A DNA stretch of 22,442 nucleotides from an uncultured Lachnospiraceae bacterium (GTDB lineage: Bacteria > Bacillota > Clostridia > Lachnospirales > Lachnospiraceae). The stretch is from positions 1-22,442 of the forward strand of contig CAJUPF010000053.1 in assembly GCA_910588565.1 (NCBI GenBank), in the 5' to 3' direction. Made by a program: the position numbers and the translations under genes. The notes beneath the pieces were generated by a model, which saw nothing but the letters and a program-made list of their open reading frames with translations, ran no database searches and was not told where the DNA came from. Below, in pieces: positions 1 through 6,084 of the stretch. The number at the start of each line of letters is the position of its first letter. The stretch's first letter is position 1.

Positions 1-124
1 GCTGCGATACCTCCCTTGCTTTCGCAAACAAATACTCGCTTTCGCTTCTATCTGTTATCAGGGCAATCCATTCTTCCTTTTCCAGTGAATGATTTTGTGC
101 TAATCGGTCAATCAGCTTTTGCAT
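1..124 (-). CDS. hydE: HydE, [FeFe]-hydrogenase maturase (5' end only)
   Basis: Only the first 41 codons lie in the window; the gene runs off the left edge. The visible N-terminus (MQKLIDRLAQ..., then EYLFAKAREV) resembles the leading helices of HydE, the radical-SAM enzyme that helps build the H-cluster of [FeFe] hydrogenase in the cytoplasm. The CX3CX2C iron-sulfur motif would lie beyond the edge, so it cannot be checked. The ATG is preceded by GGGGAGG inside the end of the upstream gene, and the two genes overlap by 17 bp in different frames, which suggests translational coupling. The neighbour is a TM1266-family protein, a usual hydE partner, and this context carries much of the call. Other radical-SAM enzymes of the BioB/ThiH group are less likely. 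Confidence 0.72.
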   Translation of the reverse strand, partial: MQKLIDRLAQNHSLEKEEWIALITDRSESEYLFAKAREVSQ

Positions 125-389
125 TTGTTACCTCCCCTGAATCATTTACTTTGGCATACAACGCTTTCGAAGTAATATGATCCAACATTCCGATTTTTCC
201 GGTCATGGCGCTGATCGTATCTGCGGGAGCATCCATGGCAACACTAATCAGAGAAATTTCCCGTTTGGGATAGGGAATCCCCATTCTTCCAACGATATAC
301 GCACTGTATTCATGCAGAATCCGGTTTAGCTTTTCCACATCTTTAGATTGTTCCACAACAATTGAAATAATGGCTACTCTGGTTGTCAT
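108..389 (-). CDS. TM1266-family putative iron-only hydrogenase system regulator
   Basis: A 93-residue protein starting MTTRVAIISIVVE, matching in length and pattern the small ACT/NikR-C-like family named after Thermotoga TM1266, found beside [FeFe]-hydrogenase maturation genes. Typical features seen are the opening beta strand, a helix with VEKLNRILHEY, IVGRMGIPY, then LISVAMDAP and the closing TSKALYAKV. Its exact function is not established; the family is described as a putative regulator and no DNA-binding helix-turn-helix is visible. I chose the ATG at 389 over the one at 473 because GGAGAGG lies 8 nt upstream of it and family members begin at this point. The gene overlaps the start of hydE by 17 bp and sits behind the promoter at 566-594. 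Confidence 0.8.
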   Translation of the reverse strand: MTTRVAIISIVVEQSKDVEKLNRILHEYSAYIVGRMGIPYPKREISLISVAMDAPADTISAMTGKIGMLDHITSKALYAKVNDSGEVTNAKAD

Positions 390-565
390 CAGGCTTTCCT
401 CTCCGTCTTGATTCCGATTTACGTACAAAAGAAGACAGTTCTTATGGCCGCTTGGAACAAGAACCTGTCTCATTCCTTGCAGTAGTCACAAAAATGCCTT
501 TCCTCCTATCTTTGCCGTCAGGTACGCGCCTTTGGGGTCAGATGATATTCGTTATATGTGATGTT

Positions 566-594
566 ATTTTCTAATACTTTTTGAGTATTGTCAA
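566..594 (-). promoter_or_regulatory. Sigma-A-type promoter with palindromic operator, upstream of the hydrogenase genes
   Basis: On the minus strand a perfect -35 TTGACA (589-594) is followed after 17 bp by GAAAAT (566-571, 4 of 6 matches to TATAAT). The spacer holds a perfect inverted repeat, AATACT-N5-AGTATT (573-589), which touches the -35 box. A repressor bound there would block polymerase. It faces the TM1266-like gene about 180 bp downstream, and no other gene lies between. The binding protein is unknown. Confidence 0.55.
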
Positions 595-758
595 GGTATT
601 AAATTATTACATTTCTGTCACTATGTTTTTTCTGTAAAAACTAACTATTTCAATGCCCCGCCCATATAAGACTTATCCGGAGCTTTCCGTAACAATTCTG
701 CTATATCGGCTGCGAACTGCGCAGCTGCAGGGTGAACTGTTACGACTTTACAGCAAAA
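595..758 (-). other. Intergenic stretch with a possible gene-end remnant
   Basis: The gap from 390 to 825 has no intact gene. Besides the promoter and terminator listed separately, a minus-strand open frame ending at TAG 645-647 reads VVTVHPAAAQFAADIAELLR followed by KAPDKSYMGGALK. It has coding-like composition but no start codon or ribosome binding site, and its upstream end runs into a terminator hairpin. It may be the tail of a deleted gene or chance. I do not recognise the family. Confidence 0.15.
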
Positions 759-799
759 AAGTGCAAAGCCTTCGATCCTTCAATTGGCTTTACACTTTT
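757..799 (-). terminator. Rho-independent terminator of the coiled-coil gene
   Basis: A 14-bp stem (757-770 with 786-799, one G-T pair) closes a 15-nt loop and, read on the minus strand, runs into a T-rich tract (CACTTTTTTG). It lies 26 bp after the stop of the coiled-coil gene. The A-tract on the other side means it could also act on plus-strand transcripts. Confidence 0.8.
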
Positions 800-825
800 C
801 ATTGTGCTATATTTGGTTTTGTTCT

Positions 826-1104
826 TTAGCCTGTAGCTTTTTCACTTTCAATCCAATGTCTGTTTTCTGTACTCAGTCCCCATGCTTCCAATGCAAGATC
901 ATATGTATCAGTAACTTTATCTTTTACTTCCCGCAGTTCCTTTTTCAGTCCTCTTTGACCAGCTTTTAAAGCAGATACTTCAGATTCTAATTTATCAAGC
1001 CGGTTATCTATGCCGTCAAGCCGGTTATCTATGCCGTCAAGCCGGTCATTAATCGGGTTTAATAATCCTGCAATTGCCTGTAAATCTTCATTTGTCAATG
1101 CCAT
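826..1104 (-). CDS. Small coiled-coil protein with heptad repeats, function unknown
   Basis: Encodes 92 residues starting MALTNEDLQAIAGLL. Residues about 15-60 form a heptad pattern in which the unit R-L-D-G-I-D-N is repeated and then grades into DKLESEVSALKAG, a clear coiled coil; a charged helix and WGLSTENRHWIES end follow. There is no signal peptide or membrane segment, so it is probably a cytoplasmic oligomer. Similar short proteins appear widely in clostridia without a known role. An in-frame ATG lies 7 codons upstream, but AAGGAG (1115-1120) is placed 10 nt before the chosen ATG and overlaps the upstream codons, so the shorter form is favoured. It is a single-gene unit with its own promoter (1145-1173) and terminator (757-799). 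Confidence 0.75.
   Translation of the reverse strand: MALTNEDLQAIAGLLNPINDRLDGIDNRLDGIDNRLDKLESEVSALKAGQRGLKKELREVKDKVTDTYDLALEAWGLSTENRHWIESEKATG
1000..1050 (-). repeat. In-frame 21-bp direct repeats in the coiled-coil gene
   Basis: Two identical 21-bp units at 1000-1020 and 1021-1041, followed by a partial and diverged third from 1042. Each unit encodes one heptad (R L D G I D N), so gain or loss of a unit would lengthen or shorten the coiled coil by exactly one heptad without a frameshift. Confidence 0.9.
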
Positions 1105-1144
1105 ATCATACACGCTCCTTTTCATTGCTCAGCTGTTAATTAGA

Positions 1145-1173
1145 AGTATATCACATCCAGATGATAAAGTCTA
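1145..1173 (-). promoter_or_regulatory. Probable promoter of the coiled-coil gene
   Basis: Minus-strand TAGACT (1168-1173) and TATACT (1145-1150) are separated by 17 bp. The -10 box ends about 40 bp upstream of the chosen ATG. A stray TTGACA just upstream has no -10 partner at the right distance. Confidence 0.45.
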
Positions 1174-1205
1174 TTACCTTGTCAATGTTCGGTAGTATAA
1201 TTTTA

Positions 1206-1284
1206 GTTACTATTCACGGCCTGAGGGCCTCTCATAGTAACGATTCCGGGCGGCATTCCGAGTTTTGCTGCGCAAAAGCCGCCC
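1206..1284. repeat. REP-like double stem-loop after the membrane-protein gene
   Basis: Two adjacent inverted repeats. The first is GTTACTAT (1206-1213) with ATAGTAAC (1234-1241), enclosing a GGCC/GGCC inner pair. The second is GGGCGGC (1248-1254) with GCCGCCC (1278-1284), enclosing TTTTGC-N3-GCAAAA (1263-1277). It begins 14 bp after the stop of the large membrane-protein gene. No T-tract follows, so it is not a standard terminator; it may be a repetitive extragenic element that stabilises or ends the transcript. Confidence 0.55.
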
Positions 1285-1297
1285 CCTCACTGCTGTA

Positions 1298-3559
1298 TCA
1301 TATTCTCACGGAATGGACAGACCTGCCTGAACGACTGCCAGAGTCCTGCTTTTTTCTGCAAATCCGACTTGCCAGCAAAAACAGCAGCAAAAAAAATGAA
1401 ACCCCATCGGTTACCCTCCATCGGAGCCGTCCGGTATACCGAACTAATACCTTCCCTTCATATGCAGCCGGGAACTGTATCCGCAGACGGTTATTTTCCC
1501 CAAATGTACAAGGCAGTTCATTTCCGCTGTCATCAAATGCCTTGTAGCCGGTAAACAGCAAAAGATCTGCATCAACATAAGCGCCTGCCTGGGCAGATAC
1601 CTCCATATTCACATTACAGCCGTTCTTTTCGTAGCGGATAAGTTCTATGCCGGCTTCCGGAATCTCGGGCTTAGCCCACATAAGTTTCTGTGTATCCGTA
1701 GATCGGAACAGATAATCTTCTGCTACTTCTGTCTCAAGGAGCGCGTCTCCATGGCGCATATAAATCTCTTCCTCTTGGTATATATATGTATCCACCCGGA
1801 AAGCAAACAGCGTAAAGCAGATCATAAATACAGCAGACAGCAAAGCTTTCGGCGAAATCTTTTTCAACAACTCTCCTGCTGCCAGCCCCGCTGCCAAAGA
1901 CAAAAAAGCTGACGCAGGCCCCAGCAGACGCCATGGAAACTGTATCAAAGCCACAATATCATGCAATATCATGCTATTCATTACCACATCCCACGGAAAT
2001 ATCGCCGTAGCACATGCAGCTGTTCCAAGTCCCGCTGCAAGAAGCACAAGAATCCGGTTCCTTTGATTTCTGTTTTCAGCCCTGTCTGCCGAAAAAATAC
2101 AATAAAAACTCAGAATCGTTCCCAATGCCAGCGCCATGCCAAGGCTTTTAGAATGCCCTCCCTCAAATCCGCCGAATATCCTTCCAACTTCAATCACATT
2201 ATTATCCACAGGCTTCATCATAAAAGCTATATTGGTCCACTCCCGTATCTGAAATGCCTCCAAAAATGGAGCTAAAAACCATGCGCAAAGGCCAATCGAT
2301 GCTGCAGCAGATTTCAGAAGCGCCAAAAATGCCTTTTTCCTGCATACCTTTTTCCAGCTGCATACTCCAAAAACAAGAAGTAAAAACGCCGCAATCAAAG
2401 CTGAAAGAATGTGGCTCAGCACTATCCCTGTCATCCCAATGCAAAGGGAGCCCCACTCATTTTTTTCCAGAAACACCGCTGCATAAAATCCGCAGATGAC
2501 CAACGGAAAAAAGCACATTGCGACACTCTCCCCCAAATCGCACCGGAAGAAAAGATTATGACAGAAATATCCACTGAAAACATACAGGACAGCGCTGACC
2601 AGCCCCGCTGTCTTTGATGCTTTCAGCTTCCTTGCCGCGTAATACATCGCTCCTGCAGCTGCAAGATGAATCAGAAATCCAAATATCTGCACAGAAAGCG
2701 CAATAGAAACCCCCAGCAGACACAACAGCGCTGGTATATATAAAAAGAAATCTGGATAATACAGACTGCAATTGTATCCTGTGCCATAAAATGCCTCTGG
2801 ATAAATCCGCACTGGAAACTGCCCGCTAAGAATCCCATCCCGTATCCCTGCAATCCGCATCAAATGGAACGATATATCATCGCCGGCAAACAGACTGCCA
2901 GAACAATACGGATAGCTCGAAAGAGCCGCTGCCAAAAAAAGCAAGACAGATTCTGGAAATACCCCTCCTCGCATTTTTCTCAAAACAAGAGCATATCCTG
3001 CCAATAGATAAAAAAACAGCGCTAAAAAGCCGATTGCCAAAACGTCTCCCGGCCTAAAGTCCAAGCCATCCACTACAATATCAGTAACATTTAAGTCTCC
3101 GCTTCCTCCATAATATATGTTAAAATTCAGTTTTTCCGTATAAGCATTCAAATGGAGGGGAATTGCTGCAGTTCCCCAACTTTCGTTTGCCGGAAGCATA
3201 TAAGCTGCTTCCGCTTCTACTGTTTCCGATCTTATCTTTGTTTCAAAAGAAAGATAATTTTTATCCGAATTGGCAGCGTACGTGACTGTAACAAGGTAAT
3301 CTCCCTTCTCAAAAGACATGCCTGGCCCTTCCATAAACACCCCTTCTGATTCGGTATCCTCTTCTTTTACAGCAAACGGATTTGTTCCCTTCTTACATTT
3401 AAAATCCTCATGAGTAAAGGCTCTGTGATAATAAGCACCTGGCAGATGCAATGCGATTATAATACATATAAATAAAATTCCCAGAAGATATATATATAAT
3501 TTCCTTCTGTTCCCACATTCTTTTATCCAATCAAACCATTCACTTTTTTCCTTTGTCAA
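1298..3559 (-). CDS. Large multipass membrane protein, PF10131/GT-C-like
   Basis: About 753 residues. The N-terminal tail (MTKEKSEWFDWIKECG) leads into a membrane helix near residues 20-38, then an outside beta-rich region of about 140 residues, then roughly a dozen hydrophobic helices and a C-terminal soluble part with a last helix near LLLLFLLAS. The segment GDDISFHLMRIAGIRDGI followed by FPVRIYPEAFYGTGYNCSLY is typical of the '6-pyruvoyl-tetrahydropterin synthase related' membrane family (PF10131), which shares the architecture of GT-C glycosyltransferases and YfhO-like proteins. A role in transferring sugars at the cell envelope is inferred, not shown. The start is taken as TTG at 3559 because GGGAGG lies 8 nt upstream; a TTG ten codons earlier has no such site. 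The start overlaps the stop of a degenerate upstream reading frame. Confidence 0.75.
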   Translation of the reverse strand: MTKEKSEWFDWIKECGNRRKLYIYLLGILFICIIIALHLPGAYYHRAFTHEDFKCKKGTNPFAVKEEDTESEGVFMEGPGMSFEKGDYLVTVTYAANSDKNYLSFETKIRSETVEAEAAYMLPANESWGTAAIPLHLNAYTEKLNFNIYYGGSGDLNVTDIVVDGLDFRPGDVLAIGFLALFFYLLAGYALVLRKMRGGVFPESVLLFLAAALSSYPYCSGSLFAGDDISFHLMRIAGIRDGILSGQFPVRIYPEAFYGTGYNCSLYYPDFFLYIPALLCLLGVSIALSVQIFGFLIHLAAAGAMYYAARKLKASKTAGLVSAVLYVFSGYFCHNLFFRCDLGESVAMCFFPLVICGFYAAVFLEKNEWGSLCIGMTGIVLSHILSALIAAFLLLVFGVCSWKKVCRKKAFLALLKSAAASIGLCAWFLAPFLEAFQIREWTNIAFMMKPVDNNVIEVGRIFGGFEGGHSKSLGMALALGTILSFYCIFSADRAENRNQRNRILVLLAAGLGTAACATAIFPWDVVMNSMILHDIVALIQFPWRLLGPASAFLSLAAGLAAGELLKKISPKALLSAVFMICFTLFAFRVDTYIYQEEEIYMRHGDALLETEVAEDYLFRSTDTQKLMWAKPEIPEAGIELIRYEKNGCNVNMEVSAQAGAYVDADLLLFTGYKAFDDSGNELPCTFGENNRLRIQFPAAYEGKVLVRYTGRLRWRVTDGVSFFLLLFLLASRICRKKQDSGSRSGRSVHSVRI

Positions 3560-3759
3560 GATAGATTCCTCCCTGCGATTTCTAAACAAGTATCTGCTTT
3601 ATAAATCTCAATCATCTCCTGGTTTTTCCCTAATCCCAATTTGGGGCGTTCGATACAGTACTCCCGATTTTTGTCCATATGGGCCATATGAATGTGAGCT
3701 GCATGACCGCCATTGTCATTCCAAAACTGCCTGTACAGTTTATCTAATTCTACTTCATT
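3556..3759 (-). pseudogene. 3' stub of an unrecognised gene, coupled to the membrane-protein gene
   Basis: A 67-codon open frame without a start, bounded upstream by TGA (3760-3762), reads NEVELDKLYRQFWNDNGGHA, then AHIHMAHMDKNREYCIERPK and ends EIAGRNLS. Its composition is protein-like. Its stop TGA overlaps the TTG start of the following gene as TTGA, the classic 4-bp coupling seen between real operon neighbours. I infer that it is the surviving tail of a gene once co-transcribed with the membrane-protein gene. I do not recognise the family. Confidence 0.4.
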
Positions 3760-3793
3760 TCATACTTAATGTAAATCTGTAAAATAGTTATCT

Positions 3794-3949
3794 TTAAAGT
3801 ATCCGCTCTCCCCCCTCGGCATAGACAATTATGTCTGCAAATCCCCTCAGACAGGGTTTTACCTTCTCTTTGAACCACCACAATAGCACATAATGCATGT
3901 AGATGTTTGCAATGATTGGCGAGCAGGCTGACCCTTGCCCGCTTCCTTT
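3794..3949 (-). pseudogene. Fragment of a group II intron reverse transcriptase/maturase
   Basis: A 51-codon open frame flanked by stops reads GQGSACSPIIANIYMHYVLL, then WWFKEKVKPCLRGFADIIVY and AEGG. This matches the reverse transcriptase blocks of LtrA-type proteins, where PQG..SP-LLANIYLHYVLD.WF is followed by a linker and the catalytic YADD. Here the YADD position reads YAEG, so the second metal-binding aspartates are lost, and both ends are truncated. It is a dead remnant of a mobile element. The right edge lies directly against the PadR promoter region, so the intergenic space may have been shaped by insertion and decay. Confidence 0.6.
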
Positions 3950-3983
3950 TTACCCATCAAAATGTAAAAACAAAAAAAATTAC

Positions 3984-4036
3984 TTGACCTGTCGTAGTAG
4001 ATATGGTATTGTAGTTTTACAAAAGTACTACGACAG
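3984..4036 (+). promoter_or_regulatory. PadR-gene promoter with long inverted-repeat operator
   Basis: TTGACC (3984-3989) and TATTGT (4007-4012) are spaced by 17 bp. A perfect 11-bp inverted repeat, CTGTCGTAGTA (3989-3999) and TACTACGACAG (4026-4036), has one arm just after the -35 box and the other near the expected transcription start, 26 bp apart. It could be two half-sites or a hairpin. It is likely the main control point of the PadR/HAAS pair. Confidence 0.6.
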
Positions 4037-4049
4037 ACGTAATACGATA

Positions 4050-4065
4050 GACATAATACTATGTC
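4050..4065 (+). promoter_or_regulatory. Second inverted repeat in the PadR leader
   Basis: GACATA-N4-TATGTC, a perfect 6-bp inverted repeat in the untranslated leader. Known PadR operators use ATGT/ACAT half-sites, so autoregulation is plausible. A related palindrome, AGACA-N4-TGTCT, lies at 3823-3836 inside the reverse transcriptase remnant. Confidence 0.4.
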
Positions 4066-4133
4066 ATGCACTGACAGACCGCAGATATTCTGGCGGCTGC
4101 ATAAAAAACAACACAGAGAAAGGAGGCTGCGCC

Positions 4134-4454
4134 GTGATAAGCAGTGATGGAATACGGGGATATAACGATATGATGATTCTTTATCTGATATTAAACGAAC
4201 CATCCTATGGATACGAAATATCCAAAGAAATTAAAAACCGCACCAACAGCAGCTATATTATCAAAGAAACCACACTGTATTCCGCATTTACCAGGCTGGA
4301 AAAGAACGGATATCTGGAATCATTCTATGGAAATGAAACTTTTGGGAAGCGAAGAACCTATTATCGGATTACAGATGCGGGAATAGCCTATTATCAGGAA
4401 AAATGCAGGGAATGGCAACTCACAAAAGAAGTTGTAGATAAGTTTATTTTTTAA
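4134..4454 (+). CDS. PadR-family transcriptional regulator
   Basis: A 106-residue winged-helix protein. MMILYLILNEPSYGYEISKE is the classic PadR opening helix pair, followed by the recognition region ETTLYSAFTRLEKNGYLES and the wing GKRRTYYRITDAG, then a C-terminal dimerisation helix. PadR proteins repress nearby genes, often membrane or efflux genes, by binding operators as dimers. The GTG at 4134 is chosen because AAAGGAGG stands 7 nt upstream and family homology begins there; the longer frame back to 3903 would run through the promoter. It sits 42 bp before a HAAS-domain membrane gene on the same strand, a frequent pairing in Bacillota, and is preceded by two inverted repeats that suit autorepression. 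The ligand or signal is unknown. Confidence 0.9.
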   Translation: MISSDGIRGYNDMMILYLILNEPSYGYEISKEIKNRTNSSYIIKETTLYSAFTRLEKNGYLESFYGNETFGKRRTYYRITDAGIAYYQEKCREWQLTKEVVDKFIF

Positions 4455-4496
4455 AATACAAAACCAACATCATTCAAACATTCAGGAGGTACACAT

Positions 4497-5492
4497 ATGG
4501 AAACCATTATCAGCTACATCGACAATCTCTTCCGGAATTATCCGGACACCCCACAAGTACGCAGAGCTAGGGAAGAACTGCTCGGCATAATGGAAGACAA
4601 ATATCATGAACTAAAAGACGAAGGAAAATCTGAAAACGAAGCCATTGGAATCGTAATCTCCGAATTTGGCAGCATGGATGAAATCGCCGCAGCCCTCTGC
4701 GCAGATCAGCAAATCCCACCCAAAGCAGACCCCGGCCAAGAACCAGAAAACGAAATAAGGCTTACACTCGAACAGGCCGTAAATTATCTCAACGCACAGG
4801 AAACATTTGGGACAAAAATCGGTTTTGGCGTCATGTTGTGCATTTTATCCCCGGTTGCATCCTGCCTGGTATCCGCACTGCAGGAAGCCGGAATTTTCAC
4901 CTCCAATCTGGCAGATTCTCTTGGAGCCATTATACTGTTTGGCATGGTAGCCATAGCCGTAGGAATCTTTATTATCAGCGGCAATGCAGTAAGTAAATAC
5001 GAAGCATACAAAAAAAGCAAAATCATACTGGATTACAGCGCAAAAAAAGAAATCAACGGACAATATGAAGCATTCCATCAGGCATCCGGAGCTAAAATAG
5101 CCGTCGGCGTAATCTTATGCATCTTAAGCGTCATTCCGGCTATATTGGCAAGCGCAATATTTGAAGGCACATCACTCTACTGGATCTCCGATCTGTCCGG
5201 AAGCGGTCTCTTTCTGTTTGTAGCCGCCGGCGTATTCCTGTTTATCACAGTAGGCACAAAGCAGAGCGCTTTTGAAAGATTGCTGGATATCGGTAATCAG
5301 TCCGCGAAAAAAGCTAAGCAGGAAAAAAACGACAAACGTATTCAGCTGGTCGCCTCCATATACTGGCCAGTTGTAACCGCTGCCTATCTGATCTGGAGCT
5401 TTGCCACATGGGACTGGGGATTCTCCTGGATCATCTGGCCTGTAGCCGGAATCATCTTCGGTTCCATCAGCGCAGTGATTTCCCAACTGTAG
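4497..5492 (+). CDS. HAAS-domain (permease prefix/DUF1700-like) membrane protein
   Basis: Encodes 331 residues. Residues 1-65 form a HAAS-type helical domain (NYPDTPQVRRAREELLGIME, then ENEAIGIVISEFGSMDEIAA), which is typically encoded beside PadR regulators. About six hydrophobic helices follow, near residues 103-125, 138-160, 201-222, 236-252, 284-303 and 308-327. The first two pairs look alike (IGFGVMLCILSPV versus IAVGVILCILSVI), suggesting an internal duplication. No catalytic or transport motif is visible; an envelope stress or PadR-signalling role is only inference. The ATG has AGGAGG upstream at good spacing. It forms a two-gene operon with the PadR gene and ends at a clear terminator. 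Confidence 0.82.
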   Translation: METIISYIDNLFRNYPDTPQVRRAREELLGIMEDKYHELKDEGKSENEAIGIVISEFGSMDEIAAALCADQQIPPKADPGQEPENEIRLTLEQAVNYLNAQETFGTKIGFGVMLCILSPVASCLVSALQEAGIFTSNLADSLGAIILFGMVAIAVGIFIISGNAVSKYEAYKKSKIILDYSAKKEINGQYEAFHQASGAKIAVGVILCILSVIPAILASAIFEGTSLYWISDLSGSGLFLFVAAGVFLFITVGTKQSAFERLLDIGNQSAKKAKQEKNDKRIQLVASIYWPVVTAAYLIWSFATWDWGFSWIIWPVAGIIFGSISAVISQL

Positions 5493-5502
5493 TATATATC
5501 TC

Positions 5503-5560
5503 AAAAAAATGAAAAGCATCTGGTTCCTATTTATAGAGAGCCGGATGCTTTCTTCATTTT
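5503..5560 (+). terminator. Terminator of the PadR/HAAS operon
   Basis: A stem of AAAGCATCTGG with CCGGATGCTTT, extended outward by AAAATGAA with TTCATTTT, follows the HAAS gene stop by 10 bp and ends in T-rich sequence. The outer A/T complementarity may let it work in both directions. Confidence 0.75.
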
Positions 5561-5603
5561 AAAATAATACTATCACAGTGATAATGTCTTTCCTAATATA
5601 ACA

Positions 5604-5653
5604 AAAGGGGCTGCCAGGAAATAGCTAAAATCCACAAGATTTCCCGGCAGCCT
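5604..5653 (-). terminator. Terminator of the ATP synthase operon
   Basis: On the minus strand GGCTGCCGGGAAA pairs with TTTCCTGGCAGCC (one mismatch) across an 18-nt loop and is followed by CCTTTTG. It lies 10 bp after the atpC stop and faces the PadR-operon terminator, so the two operons converge here. Confidence 0.85.
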
Positions 5654-5662
5654 CTTATCAAA

Positions 5663-6073
5663 TTACATACCCTTCACACTAATCCGCGTCAAAGCCTTCT
5701 TCAACGCCAGTTCCGCACGGGCAACATCCAGATTTTCAGTCTTTGCCTGCAGGCGGTCTTCCGCCCTTTTCTTTGCAGCTTCTGCACGGCTCTTATCGAT
5801 TTCATCCGGCCACTCAGCAATCTCTGCCAGAAGCGTCACCTGCTCCGGCAAAATTTCCGCAAAACCTGTGTGTACCGCAGCCACTTTTTCCCCTTCAGCC
5901 TCATGAATAATCACGGCCCCAGGTGAAAGCACCGTTGTCAGAGGAATATGATTTTTATAGACGCCAATCTGTCCGGAGCTTGTTGTAAACTCAATCATAT
6001 CTGCTTCTCCGGTATAAAAGATCCGATCTGGCGTAATAATCTTTACCTGAAATATCCTTCCATTATCTGCCAT
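5663..6073 (-). CDS. atpC: ATP synthase epsilon subunit
   Basis: A 136-residue F1 central-stalk subunit that sits with gamma on the c-ring and can inhibit ATP hydrolysis. The N-terminal beta-sandwich (about residues 6-88) shows FQVKIITPDRIFYTGEADMI, then SSGQIGVYKNHIPLTT and the HTGFAEILPEQVTLLAE strand. The C-terminal helical hairpin (about 90-132) is alanine and charge rich. Length is normal for the family. The ATG follows the atpD stop by 11 bp with AAGGGGTG as the ribosome binding site. It is the last gene of the operon, directly before the terminator. Confidence 0.97.
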   Translation of the reverse strand: MADNGRIFQVKIITPDRIFYTGEADMIEFTTSSGQIGVYKNHIPLTTVLSPGAVIIHEAEGEKVAAVHTGFAEILPEQVTLLAEIAEWPDEIDKSRAEAAKKRAEDRLQAKTENLDVARAELALKKALTRISVKGM

Positions 6074-6084
6074 ACCATCACCCC

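Noticed and set aside
1206..1241. Classic rho-independent terminator for the membrane-protein gene
   Set aside because: The stem is good but no T-tract follows on the minus strand, so it is described as a REP-like structure instead.
3859..4203. 114-codon minus-strand frame opposite the PadR promoter and gene start
   Set aside because: Cys/Ser/Tyr-rich shadow text; the real minus-strand signal here is the reverse transcriptase fragment in a different frame.
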